From assembly GCA_021795435.1 (NCBI GenBank), contig JAJYPJ010000008.1, positions 1-64,000 of the forward strand: DNA of 64,000 nucleotides. The letters are read 5' to 3'. This document shows positions 1 to 9,054 of this stretch, in pieces. The stretch comes from Pseudomonadota bacterium. GTDB lineage: Bacteria; Pseudomonadota; Gammaproteobacteria; Xanthomonadales; Rhodanobacteraceae. The position numbers were made by a program, and so were the translations under genes. The notes under the pieces are model-generated. The model was not told the origin of the DNA. It was given only the letters and a program-made list of their open reading frames with translations, and ran no database searches. Each line of letters starts with the position of its first letter. The first letter of the stretch is position 1.

Positions 1-508
1 CGACCGGGATCACGGTATCGCCACGTCGTCCGTCGGCAACTTGCTTGGCAAGCACCAAGACCGTGAGGTTGCGGTCCACCGTGCCCGGAAACGCTGCGTA
101 GTGAGTGTCCATTGCGCCCGCGATCAGGCGAATCTTTCCATCCCGCCAATCAAACAGTGTGCTTCGGGTGATTGATCTGAACGCAGTGCGCATCCGGTAG
201 TCGTATTTCAAGTCGTGCCATGAGCCGTCCTGCCAGCGGAATTGGGTGGATTCATCCACATCCAAGCCGAGCAGGGCCGCCAGTCCTGCAGTACCCCGGG
301 TGACGTTGCTGAATACAAAATCCGTGCCCTTGCGCGAGAGCGTCAACACGGCCCTTCCGATTGCATCGCCGTTGCGCAGGACGCGATATTGCGCGCTGAA
401 AGGCTGTGGCGAAAGGTCAACGCCTGCCGCCGCTGCGATTGCGGGCAGGGGCAGGAGAGCCGCTAGCAACAGCGGGAGGTGCGCGCTGGGGCGTCGGAGA
501 ACAAGCAT
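1..508 (-). CDS. DUF3108 family exported protein (C-terminus beyond window)
   Basis: Read by hand on the minus strand: an open frame from an ATG at 508 runs without a stop to the window edge, giving about 169 residues. The N-terminus MLVLRRPS... is followed by a hydrophobic leucine/alanine stretch ending in AIAAAAG, a typical Sec signal peptide, so the product is probably periplasmic. The mature part (FSAQYRVLRNGDAIGRA, then a DxS..QFRWQDGSWHDL stretch) matches the DUF3108 family, a beta-rich periplasmic or outer-membrane-associated group of unknown function. It lies about 110 bp downstream of purN in the same direction; DUF3108 genes commonly sit beside purMN in this order. The biochemical role is unknown and the C-terminus is not visible. 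Confidence 0.75.
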   Translation of the reverse strand, partial: MLVLRRPSAHLPLLLAALLPLPAIAAAAGVDLSPQPFSAQYRVLRNGDAIGRAVLTLSRKGTDFVFSNVTRGTAGLAALLGLDVDESTQFRWQDGSWHDLKYDYRMRTAFRSITRSTLFDWRDGKIRLIAGAMDTHYAAFPGTVDRNLTVLVLAKQVADGRRGDTVIPV

Positions 509-618
509 GGCATGGTCTTCGCAGGCAGAACATCGCCAGCTTGCAAGTTCTCCCCTGAACAGATCCCAAGGCGATCGCCTGAGCAGGCGCGCCCCGCTAT
601 TGGGGCATAGTGGCCTCG

Positions 619-1278
619 CTAGCGCAACGCCAATCCCTCATCCAATTGCAGTGGTCCGCTCATCGGGACACCTTCCAACCAGATGCATCCGGACATGAGC
701 TCGACGCGGTGGCTGAGCAGGAATGCCACGCTTGCGACCAGCAATCGATGTTCAAGAGGGAGCAGCCGCGCGGCAAGTGATTCAGGTGTATCGCCCTGCT
801 GCACGGGCATTCGCACTTGGGCCAATACCGGGCCACCATCGAGTTCCGCGGTAACGAAGTGCACGCTGGCCCCATGTTCGCGCTCACCTGCCTCGAGAAC
901 GCGGCGATGAGTATGGAGGCCCGGATACTTCGGTAACAACGACGGGTGTACGTTGATCATCCTGCCGATCCATTTTGAGATGGCAGGTCCGTCAAGTTGG
1001 CGCATGAAGCCTGCCAGGACAATCCAGTCCGGCCAGAAGGCAGCCACTTCGGCTAAAAAGCCGCGGTCCCAAGCAGCGCGGTCACCGCAACCACGGCTGT
1101 CGCTCGCCAGCGTAGCAATGCCGGCGTCATGCGCCCAGCGAACCGCGGGCGCATGGGGGCGATTGCTCCCGACGAGTACGATGTCTGCCGCGATTAATCC
1201 TGCCTCACAGGCAGACCGAAGTGCCTCGAGATTGCTGCCGCGGCCTGAGACCAGAACCGCCAGACGGGCGCGCGACAT
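619..1278 (-). CDS. purN: Phosphoribosylglycinamide formyltransferase
   Basis: 219 residues, the usual length for PurN, which transfers a formyl group from 10-formyltetrahydrofolate to GAR in purine synthesis. The N-terminal LVSGRGSNLEAL is the phosphate-binding loop. The catalytic triad is present: N109 and H111 in INVHPSLLP and D147 in ELDGGP. The ATG at 1278 lies only 3 bp after the purM stop, so purM-purN form one transcription unit on the minus strand. Nothing unusual is seen. Confidence 0.96.
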   Translation of the reverse strand: MSRARLAVLVSGRGSNLEALRSACEAGLIAADIVLVGSNRPHAPAVRWAHDAGIATLASDSRGCGDRAAWDRGFLAEVAAFWPDWIVLAGFMRQLDGPAISKWIGRMINVHPSLLPKYPGLHTHRRVLEAGEREHGASVHFVTAELDGGPVLAQVRMPVQQGDTPESLAARLLPLEHRLLVASVAFLLSHRVELMSGCIWLEGVPMSGPLQLDEGLALR

Positions 1279-1281
1279 GCC

Positions 1282-2325
1282 TCAACGCGAGATGTGGACG
1301 CGTGGCCGCCCGGTCTCGGCCGGTACAACCGTGCCGATGGACCAATGCTGCAAACCCTCGCGTTCAAGCAGCGCCTTCGTCTCGGATGCATCGGCCGCAT
1401 CCACCACCAGCACGAAGCCGATGCCGCAGTTGAAGGTCCGCCAAAGTTCCTCATCTTCCAATTGGCCCACGTCGGCCATCCAAGAGAACAGTGGCGGGAT
1501 AGGCCATGCGCTGGCGTCGACATGCAGAGCCAACGACGAAGGCACCACGCGGATGATGTTCTCGGTGAGTCCGCCGCCTGTAATGTGGGCCATGGCATGC
1601 GGGGGGCGCTCAGCCAAGAGCCGCAATATTGGTTTGACGTAGATAGCGGTCGGTGCGAGCAGCGCATCAGCCAAGCTCATGCCGCCGACATCCAGAGACC
1701 ACGGCTTTCCGCATCGATCGAGGATGCGCCTGATGAGCGAGAAACCGTTGGCATGCGCGCCGTTCGACGCAATTCCAATGAGCACATCGCCGGACCTTAC
1801 AAGTTGTCCGTCGATGAGACGGGATTTTTCGACCGCTCCCACGCAAAATCCCGCCAAATCGTATTCGCCCGGGGCATACATGTCCGGCATTTCGGCGGTT
1901 TCGCCACCTACCAGCGCGCAGCCGGCCTGAGTGCAGCCCTGCGCGATCCCGGCGATCACGCGTTCTGCGACGTCAACGTCCAAGTGCCCGGCGGCAAAGT
2001 AATCGAGGAAAAATAGCGGCTCGGCGCCTTGGACGAGTACGTCGTTCACACACATGGCCACGAGGTCGACGCCAATGGTGTCATGGCGATTGAGTTCCTG
2101 AGCCAGCTTGAGCTTGGTGCCTACCCCATCCGTGCCGGAAACCAGTACCGGCTCACGCCAGCGCGTTCCAAGCTCGAACAGTGCGCCGAAACCTCCAAGC
2201 CCACCCAGAACGCCCGCGCGAAGCGTGCGCGCTACGTGAGGCTTGATGCGTTCCACCAGTTCGGCACCGGCATCGATGTCTACGCCGGCCGCGCGATAGG
2301 TAAGGCGTTGGTGCGGCGTATTCAT
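1282..2325 (-). CDS. purM: Phosphoribosylformylglycinamidine cyclo-ligase (AIR synthase)
   Basis: 347 residues from the ATG at 2325, close to the roughly 345 of E. coli PurM. The open frame extends far upstream but that stretch is low-complexity and unlike the family; the true start gives the family N-terminus [17 protein letters not shown]. Signature stretches include [12 protein letters not shown] and [13 protein letters not shown], the nucleotide-binding region of the PurM/PurL/ThiL superfamily. It catalyses the ATP-dependent closure of FGAM to AIR. It is the first gene of the purM-purN pair and diverges from the DUF2066 gene across about 240 bp. Confidence 0.96.
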   Translation of the reverse strand: MNTPHQRLTYRAAGVDIDAGAELVERIKPHVARTLRAGVLGGLGGFGALFELGTRWREPVLVSGTDGVGTKLKLAQELNRHDTIGVDLVAMCVNDVLVQGAEPLFFLDYFAAGHLDVDVAERVIAGIAQGCTQAGCALVGGETAEMPDMYAPGEYDLAGFCVGAVEKSRLIDGQLVRSGDVLIGIASNGAHANGFSLIRRILDRCGKPWSLDVGGMSLADALLAPTAIYVKPILRLLAERPPHAMAHITGGGLTENIIRVVPSSLALHVDASAWPIPPLFSWMADVGQLEDEELWRTFNCGIGFVLVVDAADASETKALLEREGLQHWSIGTVVPAETGRPRVHISR

Positions 2326-2563
2326 GGTGGGTCGCGGGCTTGGCCGGACGAGGACGGGCCGCCAATGATAGCAGCGGTATCCGTAGCGCTGGGATGCAAT
2401 GGACGCCGCCGCCGCGTTTGGGCAGACTGCGGCGGCTAGGCGACGCGGTTGCGGACTCTTTATCCTGCATGCCGGCTCGGCAACGCGCTGCTTGGCACCC
2501 CGGTGCGGCGACGGCGCCGGTGGTGAAGGCTTTGCTGGGCTGGCAGCAGATGACGGAGGCGCC

Positions 2564-3544
2564 ATGCGCGCGTTGAAACGGGTAGTACTCTGGATCGGCT
2601 TGATCGCCGTCACTGCTGTGCCGGCGATGGCGGTGGATTCGTTGTACCACGCCGCCGTTCCGGTGGCCGGCACCAGCGCTGCCGCGAGGAACCAGGCGAT
2701 TGCGGCGGCGGCGGCGGCCGTGCTCGTCCAGTTAAGTGGCAACCCGGACGTCGCGATCCAGCCCGGCGTCGCGACGGCCCTTGCGAGCGCGCCGGCGCTG
2801 GTGAAGGACTATCACTACACGGAAGGCGGAAACGGCTCGCTGATGCTGGATGTCGGGTTTGACCCGCAGGCGCTGGAGTCGCTTGCGCGTCGATTGGCCT
2901 TGCCCGTGTGGCCATCGCCGCGTCCACCCGTGCTCGTTGAAATCCGCATCGACGGCCAGCCGGCTGATGCCGCTGCTCTTGCAGGACTTGTCGAGAGCGG
3001 GGCTGCGCGTGGCGTTCAGTTCATCCTGCCCCATGCAGGGGCACCGGCTGCGGCAGGAGTGGCCGCATGCCAGCACGATGCGCTGGCGCAATTGGCGCGG
3101 GATTACGGCACTGGATTGGCCCTCGTCGGGCAGATCAGCGGAGGGGATGGGAGCTGGACCCTCGTTACAGGGGACACTTGTCAGTCCTGGCAGTCCGTTT
3201 CGACGAATACGACGTCGGTGCTGACAGCGGCAGGCAATGCCGCCGTCGACAGGCTCGTTGCGCGATTCGCGGCCGCGCCGGCTCCTGCCGGCGGGCAGGC
3301 TGGCGCGCTGTGGGTGGGACACCTCCGTTCGGCTAGTCAATACGCGGCCGTAATGGCATTGCTTCGTAATGACCCGCGCATCCGCTCGGTGCGGCCAATG
3401 GCGGCCGAAGGCGATGGTCTTCTGTTGTCGTTGCAATTGGACGCGCCATTGGCCACTGTCGCCGCGGACTTGGCCGCAAGTGGGCATCTGGTGAGCGCAG
3501 CGCCGCAACCTGGCGCCGACGTCTCACTCGATTGGGTTCGCTGA
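2564..3544 (+). CDS. DUF2066 family exported protein
   Basis: 326 residues from the ATG at 2564, chosen because GGAGG lies just upstream and because the protein then begins with a clean signal peptide ([20 protein letters not shown], cleavage likely after AMA). The open frame starts earlier at 2399 but that extension is not protein-like. The mature protein has the DUF2066 layout: an [20 protein letters not shown] helix, then an alpha/beta region rich in short hydrophobic strands. It is the first gene of a tight plus-strand run (7 bp to the next gene) with phosphatidyltransferase, AI-2E permease and hda, an order recurring in Lysobacterales. Function unknown. Confidence 0.8.
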   Translation: MRALKRVVLWIGLIAVTAVPAMAVDSLYHAAVPVAGTSAAARNQAIAAAAAAVLVQLSGNPDVAIQPGVATALASAPALVKDYHYTEGGNGSLMLDVGFDPQALESLARRLALPVWPSPRPPVLVEIRIDGQPADAAALAGLVESGAARGVQFILPHAGAPAAAGVAACQHDALAQLARDYGTGLALVGQISGGDGSWTLVTGDTCQSWQSVSTNTTSVLTAAGNAAVDRLVARFAAAPAPAGGQAGALWVGHLRSASQYAAVMALLRNDPRIRSVRPMAAEGDGLLLSLQLDAPLATVAADLAASGHLVSAAPQPGADVSLDWVR

Positions 3545-3550
3545 TCGCCC

Positions 3551-4153
3551 ATGCGCCACGCAGCCCTCGCGCCGCACGAAGCGGATACCCGTTGGCGCCA
3601 TTTGCCGAATTTGCTAAGCACGGCGCGGGTGCTTTTGGCACTGCCCGTCGCGCTCGCCATCGGCTACCGCGACTATCCCGCCGCCGTGATTTTGGTGGCG
3701 CTGGCGGCATTGACGGATGCACTCGATGGGTTCTTGGCGCGGCGCTTCGACTGGCAGAGCCGTCTGGGAGCGGCGCTCGACCCATTGGCAGACAAATTAC
3801 TTCTGGTCGGTGGCTTCATTGCGCTGACCTATGTTGGCGCGGTGCCACTCGTGCTGACTTCGCTTGTTCTCGCGCGCGACGTGGTGATCGTGGCAGGTGC
3901 GCTTGCGTGGCGCGCGCTGATCGGACCACTGGTGGCACGTCCGAGCTTGCTGTCGAAGTTCAATACGCTGGTCCAATTAGCCTTCGTACTGATGGTGCTC
4001 GTCTCTCTGGCGTGGACGCCGGCAACGCGCATATTGTCGCTGCGGGGACCGGCGTGGGCGGTCGGTGCGCTGACAACGGCTAGTGGCCTGGACTATGTGC
4101 TGCGGTGGAGCGCGCGCGCGCGCAGGTCGCTGCGGTCAAGGGTGTCGCGCTGA
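3551..4153 (+). CDS. CDP-alcohol phosphatidyltransferase family membrane protein
   Basis: 200 residues, hydrophobic, with about five or six membrane segments. It contains the full CDP-alcohol phosphotransferase motif D-x2-D-G-x2-A-R-x8-G-x3-D-x3-D (DALDGFLARRFDWQSRLG, then AALDPLADK). This family joins a CDP-activated lipid to an alcohol such as glycerol-3-phosphate at the inner membrane. The N-terminus LPNLLSTARVLLALPV resembles the start of PgsA and cardiolipin-synthase-type enzymes. It is shorter and less typical than housekeeping PgsA, so the exact alcohol substrate cannot be fixed from sequence. Its stop overlaps the start of the permease gene. Confidence 0.8.
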   Translation: MRHAALAPHEADTRWRHLPNLLSTARVLLALPVALAIGYRDYPAAVILVALAALTDALDGFLARRFDWQSRLGAALDPLADKLLLVGGFIALTYVGAVPLVLTSLVLARDVVIVAGALAWRALIGPLVARPSLLSKFNTLVQLAFVLMVLVSLAWTPATRILSLRGPAWAVGALTTASGLDYVLRWSARARRSLRSRVSR

Positions 4154-5286
4154 TGGGCCCGGATGGCATCTATCGCCTGCAGATGGCGCTGTTGGCGGCA
4201 TTGGCCGGATACCTTCTTTGGCTTCTGGCGCCTGTGCTCACGCCGTTCGCACTCGCGGCTCTTCTCGCCTACATTGCGGACCCGCTGGCCGATCGCCTTG
4301 AACGGAAGATGTCCCGCACGTTGGCAGTGACGCTGGTTTTCTTCGTCTTCTTGCTCCTGTTGCTGGGCCTCATCGCAGTGCTGGTACCGCTGCTTGAGCA
4401 TCAAGTTAGCCGTGCCATCAGCGCCGTGCCTGCGGCCGTACAGTGGTTTCGTAACACGGCGGGCCCCTGGCTGCAGCGCAATCTGCATATCACGCCGGAA
4501 GCTCTCAACGCACAGCGTGTGGCGCAGTTGCTGCAGCAGCACTGGCAGCAGGCGGGTGGCCTTGCCGCGACCGTGCTCGGGCATGTGACCCAGTCTGGAC
4601 TGGCCTTGGTGGATTGGGCGGTCAACGTGGTCTTGGTACCCGTGGTCTTCTTCTACCTGTTGCGTGACTGGGACGTCTTGGTCGCGCGGGTGCGCGAACT
4701 CTTGCCGCGGCATCTGGAACCGACGATCGTGCGGCTGGCTCGGGAGGCGGATGCGGTGCTTGGTGCGTTCTTCAAGGGTCAATTGCTTGTGATGCTTGGT
4801 CTCGGCATCTATTACGGGCTCGCATTAGCGTTTGTGGGGCGACTGGGCCTTGGGCCGCTGATTGGGATTCTGGCCGGCCTCGTGAGCTTCGTTCCGTACC
4901 TCGGATTCATCACGGGTCTTCTGGCCGCGGTGGCCGCGGCCTTGGTCCAGTATGGTGTGGATTGGCTACATCTCGTGCTCGTGCTAGGCATTTTTGCGGT
5001 TGGCCAGTTGCTTGAAGGCTATGTTCTGGTGCCGCGGCTGGTCGGTGAGCGCATTGGGCTGCATCCGGTTGCAGTGATGTTCGCCATATTGGCGGGTAGC
5101 CAGTTGTTCGGGTTCTTCGGCGTTCTGGTGGCATTGCCGTTGGCTGCGATCGTCATGGTGGTGCTGCGCTTCGCCCATGAACGTTATCTGTCCAGCGCGC
5201 TTTACGCGCGTCCGCCAGCCTCGGAGCATGGAGCCATGACCAAGGCCGAACCGCCACGTGATCCTCCCGCAACGGGCGGTGAATGA
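4153..5286 (+). CDS. AI-2E family transporter (PerM-type permease)
   Basis: 377 residues from the ATG at 4153, which overlaps the upstream stop as TGATG; an earlier in-frame ATG at 4105 would overlap the phosphatidyltransferase by 49 bp and is less likely. The protein starts with two hydrophobic segments (LQMALLAALAGYLLWLLAP and the following one), has a periplasmic-type middle part, then four to five C-terminal membrane segments including GILAGLVSFVPYLGFITG, the most conserved region of this family. Members export autoinducer-2 or act as sodium/proton antiporters; most are uncharacterised. Its end overlaps the hda start by 4 bp (ATGA), implying translational coupling. Confidence 0.88.
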   Translation: MGPDGIYRLQMALLAALAGYLLWLLAPVLTPFALAALLAYIADPLADRLERKMSRTLAVTLVFFVFLLLLLGLIAVLVPLLEHQVSRAISAVPAAVQWFRNTAGPWLQRNLHITPEALNAQRVAQLLQQHWQQAGGLAATVLGHVTQSGLALVDWAVNVVLVPVVFFYLLRDWDVLVARVRELLPRHLEPTIVRLAREADAVLGAFFKGQLLVMLGLGIYYGLALAFVGRLGLGPLIGILAGLVSFVPYLGFITGLLAAVAAALVQYGVDWLHLVLVLGIFAVGQLLEGYVLVPRLVGERIGLHPVAVMFAILAGSQLFGFFGVLVALPLAAIVMVVLRFAHERYLSSALYARPPASEHGAMTKAEPPRDPPATGGE

Positions 5287-5987
5287 GTGCTAAGGCGCGC
5301 CAATTGCCCCTGACGTTGCGCTGGCCGCCACGGCAGCGGTTCGCTCACTTCCGCGTTGCCGCTGGCAATGCCGAGGCCCTGGCGCTAGCGCAGGATCTTG
5401 CGAGCCGTCGCGGGGCACCATGGGTCCTTCTGCATGGTCCGGCCGGCTGTGGAAAAACGCATTTGCTGATCGCGGCGTGCCAACTCGCGCAAGCGGAGCG
5501 ACGTAGCTCCCGCTATGCCGCGGCAGCGCGTTTGACCGATGCCGAGGCGATGCGCGCGCTATCGGGAGCAGATTTTCTGGCTCTCGACGGGCTGGATGCA
5601 GTGGCGGGCAATGCCGCCACTGAACATGCCTTGTTCGACTTGTATAACCGATTGCGGGCAGCCGGCACGACTCTCCTCATGGCTGCGCGAGAACCCCTCA
5701 AGTCGCTTCCGCTCGTCCTGCCGGATCTGCGTTCTCGGCTCGGTACGTGCGTGCAGGTCTCAGTCTCTCCCTTGGACGAAGCAGCGCGACGCGCACTGGT
5801 GCAGGATTGGGCTCAAGAGCGCGGCTTAGCGTTGGATCCTCCTGCGCTGGACTGGCTGTTCGCACGCGCGGCCCGTGATCTTCATAGCCTGCAAGGGCTC
5901 TTCGAGCGCATTGATCGCGCCGCGCTCGCTGAACGTAGGCGCATTACGATCCCATTTCTTCGCACGTTGTTGGCCGAAGGCGACTGA
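5283..5987 (+). CDS. hda: DnaA regulatory inactivator Hda
   Basis: 234 residues, the normal length. The N-terminal QLPLTLRWPP is a beta-clamp binding motif, followed by a DnaA-like AAA+ domain with Walker A GPAGCGKTHL and a Walker B-like FLALDGLDAV. The end of the protein carries the sensor-2 arginine region (RDLHSLQGLFERID). Hda with DNA-loaded clamp stimulates ATP hydrolysis by DnaA and so prevents re-initiation. It is the last gene of the DUF2066-phosphatidyltransferase-permease-hda run. The gene pair permease-hda recurs in this order. Confidence 0.93.
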   Translation: MSAKARQLPLTLRWPPRQRFAHFRVAAGNAEALALAQDLASRRGAPWVLLHGPAGCGKTHLLIAACQLAQAERRSSRYAAAARLTDAEAMRALSGADFLALDGLDAVAGNAATEHALFDLYNRLRAAGTTLLMAAREPLKSLPLVLPDLRSRLGTCVQVSVSPLDEAARRALVQDWAQERGLALDPPALDWLFARAARDLHSLQGLFERIDRAALAERRRITIPFLRTLLAEGD

Positions 5988-6236
5988 AGCGAGGTCAAAC
6001 GGTGCATTGAGCGCTTCCCCTCACTGTGGGAGTGCTGGTTGCGGCCGGGCTGGCTTGAATTCAGATCGAACGCGGATCCGGATGGCTGTGCAAGCGGGGA
6101 TCCTTGCACCGTTCACCCGGTCGATTCGAGGAATCAGCAGCAATGGATGTCGACGCGGATGCCGTGCGCCGCACCTCGACATGCGCGGGCATGTGCATGC
6201 CGGAGCATTTGCATTTGCAGTGCTTTCATCTGGTCA
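5988..6236. other. Gap between convergent hda and DUF4105 genes
   Basis: About 250 bp between two convergent genes. I see no coding frame with a convincing start, no tRNA, and no hairpin followed by a T-run that would mark a terminator. Confidence 0.5.
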
Positions 6237-7499
6237 TCAAAGCTGCTGCAAGGTCTTTGGGCTTGATACACCATGGACCTGTTCCACGCCAACCCATAGG
6301 CTATAGGCCAAAACCAGATTCATCGGCAGCGCCAAGGCAATCCAATGCGCGTTGCGCTGAGCAAGGAGCCCTGCAACGTGCCCGAGGCATCCCGCGACGC
6401 CAAGCGCGGCCAGAAGCAAGGCAAGCGTGCGCGCCCAGTAGCTTGCGTTGCGGTGCCCGCCGATGGTCCCGGCAAGGGGCCAGACAATCAACAGCAAGGC
6501 GGGATTGAATAGGAAGAGGTTCTGGTTGGCCCACGCCGCGCGGTGTGTCGTGAGCGTCCACAGCGCTACCATGGCCAAGCCGGCCAACCCTCCTAGCAAG
6601 GCATAGCCGCTTGCGATCATCGCGGCCAGGACGCGCGATAAAGCGTTTGCGCGCTCCCGCCGCCCCCACGCGACCAGCATGGAAGCTGCCAGCCCAACCG
6701 CAAGGAGGGGGTCAAGCAGTGCGGGAGGACTGGAAGGTGGTGGACGAACGGTCCCGGCGTAGACCAGTCGGTCCTCGGAAACCAGTGGATGGCTCCTGCC
6801 GTTGGCTTGATGCAGCTGCACATGTCGAACGAGATGGGATAACGCCATGGGAAGGAATGCCTCCTGCCACCTCGTCAGAGGCCGATCGGCATACGGACCC
6901 AGGCCAAGATCGACGAGCATCATCAGCGGCAAGTCATGCGCGAGCATGCGTTCGGCTTGGCTGCGGTAACTGCGGCTGCCGGCGATTTCCTGCGTCTGCG
7001 AAAACAACTGTGCTCCCAGCGCCAAGTTCAATGCATCCCGTATGCGCGTCGTGCAGTTGTCCGTGAAATAGTCGTAGCGATAGTGGCGATGCTGCGGTTC
7101 GAGGTTCCACAGCAAGAAGTCCCTCAAGTCCGAAGCCTGCTGCGGTGTCAGTGAAAGACTCTGGACGCGCACGGCGCGACCCGCGGCGATGTAGCTTGCA
7201 ATTTCCGGCCCCGCGTATTCCGCGGCCATGCTGTAAAGAAGATGCCCGCGAATGAACCGCAAGAAGAAATGCGGTGTGTCGAAGTCGAACACGCCGTAGT
7301 TGAAGCTGACCGATTCCCCGTCCTGTTTGTCCCGCAGAATGAGGGCATCGTGGCCGAATCGCTCCCAATAGACGCGACCTGGTCCATACGTGACGAGCTC
7401 CACATGCAAGTCGTTCCCCGGGGCACTGGCGATCCCCGCCCACGCGGGAGCCATCAACACCAGCAGTGATGCCGCCAAAAGCTGGGCGATACGTCTCAT
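6237..7499 (-). CDS. DUF4105 (Lnb N-terminal-like) membrane protein
   Basis: 420 residues. A signal peptide (to about residue 24) is followed by a periplasmic domain of the DUF4105 family to about residue 260, then five or so membrane segments to the C-terminus. The domain shows the paired histidine and cysteine typical of the family: H50 in ERFGHDALILR and C149 in YFTDNCTTRIRDAL, with the FNYGVFDFD stretch between. This His/Cys arrangement resembles NlpC/P60-type folds, and newer database names relate the family to the lipoprotein N-acyltransferase Lnb; I cannot confirm that activity here. Its ATG overlaps the corC stop by 4 bp, so it is coupled to corC. Confidence 0.8.
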   Translation of the reverse strand: MRRIAQLLAASLLVLMAPAWAGIASAPGNDLHVELVTYGPGRVYWERFGHDALILRDKQDGESVSFNYGVFDFDTPHFFLRFIRGHLLYSMAAEYAGPEIASYIAAGRAVRVQSLSLTPQQASDLRDFLLWNLEPQHRHYRYDYFTDNCTTRIRDALNLALGAQLFSQTQEIAGSRSYRSQAERMLAHDLPLMMLVDLGLGPYADRPLTRWQEAFLPMALSHLVRHVQLHQANGRSHPLVSEDRLVYAGTVRPPPSSPPALLDPLLAVGLAASMLVAWGRRERANALSRVLAAMIASGYALLGGLAGLAMVALWTLTTHRAAWANQNLFLFNPALLLIVWPLAGTIGGHRNASYWARTLALLLAALGVAGCLGHVAGLLAQRNAHWIALALPMNLVLAYSLWVGVEQVHGVSSPKTLQQL

Positions 7500-8332
7500 G
7501 CAGCGCGTGTCACTCGCAGCTGTAAGACCCGACGGTCATCAGCAGCGGTCACGCGGAACCGATAACCATCCAGTTCGGCCTGTTCGTCGCGATCTGGCAG
7601 ATGGCCAACGGCGTCGGTGACCAATCCGCCGATGGTGTCGAAGTCAGCGTCTGAAAAGGCGGACTCGAAGAATGCATTGAATGCATCAATCGGGGTAAGA
7701 GCGTCGACCAAATAACTGCCATCCGACTGCGGCTGGATCTGCGGAGCCTCTTCGTCATCATGCTCGTCATCGATTTCACCGACGATCTGCTCCAGGACGT
7801 CCTCAATGGTGATCAGTCCAGCCACGCCGCCGTACTCGTCCACTACGACGGCCATGTGGTTCCGGTTACGACGGAATTCCCCGAGCAAAATGTTCAGATG
7901 CATCGATTCGGGGATCAATGTTGCTGGTCGCAGCAAACGCTTGAGGTCGAAATCCGTGCTGCGGTCGTGGAAGCGCAGCAAATCCTTTGCAAGCAGAATG
8001 CCCTGGATCTCGTCCTTGTCCTCGCCGTGGACGGGGAAACGCGAATGGCCCGATTCCGTGACCGTGGCGAGGACCTCGGCGAAGTTTGCGTCGGCCGCAA
8101 TCATCACCATTTGCGCGCGCGGGACCATGGCATCTGCGACGCGCAGGTCGCTGACCTCCATGGCGCCTTCGATCATCGCCAGTGTGTCACGGGTGATCAA
8201 ACCATTGCTGGCGGCCATGCGCAGTTCTTCAAGCAATTCAGCTTGGTTGCGCGGTTCGCCGGCGAGCATCTGGCCCAGGCGGCTCCAAAATGAGCGCCGC
8301 ACCGGGCCATTGGTACTCGGACCTTCGTTCAT
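7496..8332 (-). CDS. corC: Magnesium/cobalt efflux-type CBS protein CorC
   Basis: 278 residues from the ATG at 8332, the only ATG that matches the start of E. coli CorC. The order is: short amphipathic N-terminus with GEPRNQAELLEELR, a CBS pair at about residues 60-180 (MVPRAQMVMI, HSRFPVHGEDKDEIQGILLA, VVVDEYGGVAGLITIEDVLE), an acidic linker, and the C-terminal CorC_HlyC domain with FDTIGGLV and HLPDRDE. CorC proteins are linked to Mg2+/Co2+ tolerance; the exact mechanism is debated. It follows ybeY by about 175 bp in the conserved phoH-ybeY-corC order. The apolipoprotein N-acyltransferase gene lnt, often next in this order, is absent here and the DUF4105 gene takes its place. Confidence 0.92.
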   Translation of the reverse strand: MNEGPSTNGPVRRSFWSRLGQMLAGEPRNQAELLEELRMAASNGLITRDTLAMIEGAMEVSDLRVADAMVPRAQMVMIAADANFAEVLATVTESGHSRFPVHGEDKDEIQGILLAKDLLRFHDRSTDFDLKRLLRPATLIPESMHLNILLGEFRRNRNHMAVVVDEYGGVAGLITIEDVLEQIVGEIDDEHDDEEAPQIQPQSDGSYLVDALTPIDAFNAFFESAFSDADFDTIGGLVTDAVGHLPDRDEQAELDGYRFRVTAADDRRVLQLRVTRAA

Positions 8333-8508
8333 TGCGGGAATCAGCACGCCCCCGAGGGGCAGGGTCGCCAAGGATAGCCCAACATCGGATGGATGCAGGA
8401 CCTATCGCCACCGCCTATCAAATAAATTGTTTCAATTCCTGCCACGGATCACGGCCAATGCGGCATGGTGGACAATTGCCCCACCCTAGAGTGCATGGAC
8501 AACAGGTT

Positions 8509-8991
8509 TCAGCCGATTTCGTAAGGATTCGGTAGCGCGAGGCTTGCCAGCGCGTCGATTTCCAACCGCTCCATGGTGGTCGCCGCACGGGGTCGCTGGT
8601 GGTCATATCCAAGGAGGTGCAGCACCCCATGAATGGTCAGATGTGCGGCGTGCTGGCGCAGCGTCTTCCCCTGCTGGCGCGATTCACGTGCCAGCACCGG
8701 GACGCACAGTACGAGATCGCCAAGCAGTGGCGTCACAGGTCCCGGAGACGTTTCGACAGGGAATGACAATACGTTGGTCGCATGGTCACTGCCACGATAT
8801 CGACGATTGAGCGCGCGACCCTCGGCGGCGCCGACTAAGCGGATCGATAGCTCCGCTGGGCTCACGTGTCCGGCGACGGCTAGCGCTGCCGCGGCCCAAT
8901 GCCGGAATGAGGATGGCGCCGGGAGTCCGAGTCGCGGACTGGCGTATCCGACATGAATCACGAGTGCCGGTCGGATGGATCTGCCGCGCAT
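8509..8991 (-). CDS. ybeY: Endoribonuclease YbeY (16S rRNA maturation)
   Basis: 160 residues from the ATG at 8991; a GTG at 9048 would add 19 residues and leave 6 bp to phoH, and neither start has a strong ribosome site. The zinc-binding signature HGVLHLLGYDH is complete, and the NVLSFP and LLGDLVLCV stretches match the family. YbeY is a single-strand-specific RNase used in 16S rRNA 3'-end processing and ribosome quality control. It lies just downstream of phoH, its usual neighbour, on the minus strand. Confidence 0.93.
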   Translation of the reverse strand: MRGRSIRPALVIHVGYASPRLGLPAPSSFRHWAAAALAVAGHVSPAELSIRLVGAAEGRALNRRYRGSDHATNVLSFPVETSPGPVTPLLGDLVLCVPVLARESRQQGKTLRQHAAHLTIHGVLHLLGYDHQRPRAATTMERLEIDALASLALPNPYEIG

Positions 8992-9054
8992 GCGCCCGCT
9001 CTGACCGCCGGCCCCACGGCTTGCAATCGCGGGCGTTCGTGTCGGCACGTCAGG

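Noticed and set aside
2399-2563. Upstream extension of the DUF2066 frame to an ATG at 2399
   Set aside because: The added 55 residues are low-complexity, and the ATG at 2564 has a strong ribosome site and gives a clean signal peptide.
2326-2742. Long N-terminal extension of purM
   Set aside because: The extra 139 residues are Ala/Pro-rich and unlike PurM; the ATG at 2325 gives the family N-terminus and length.
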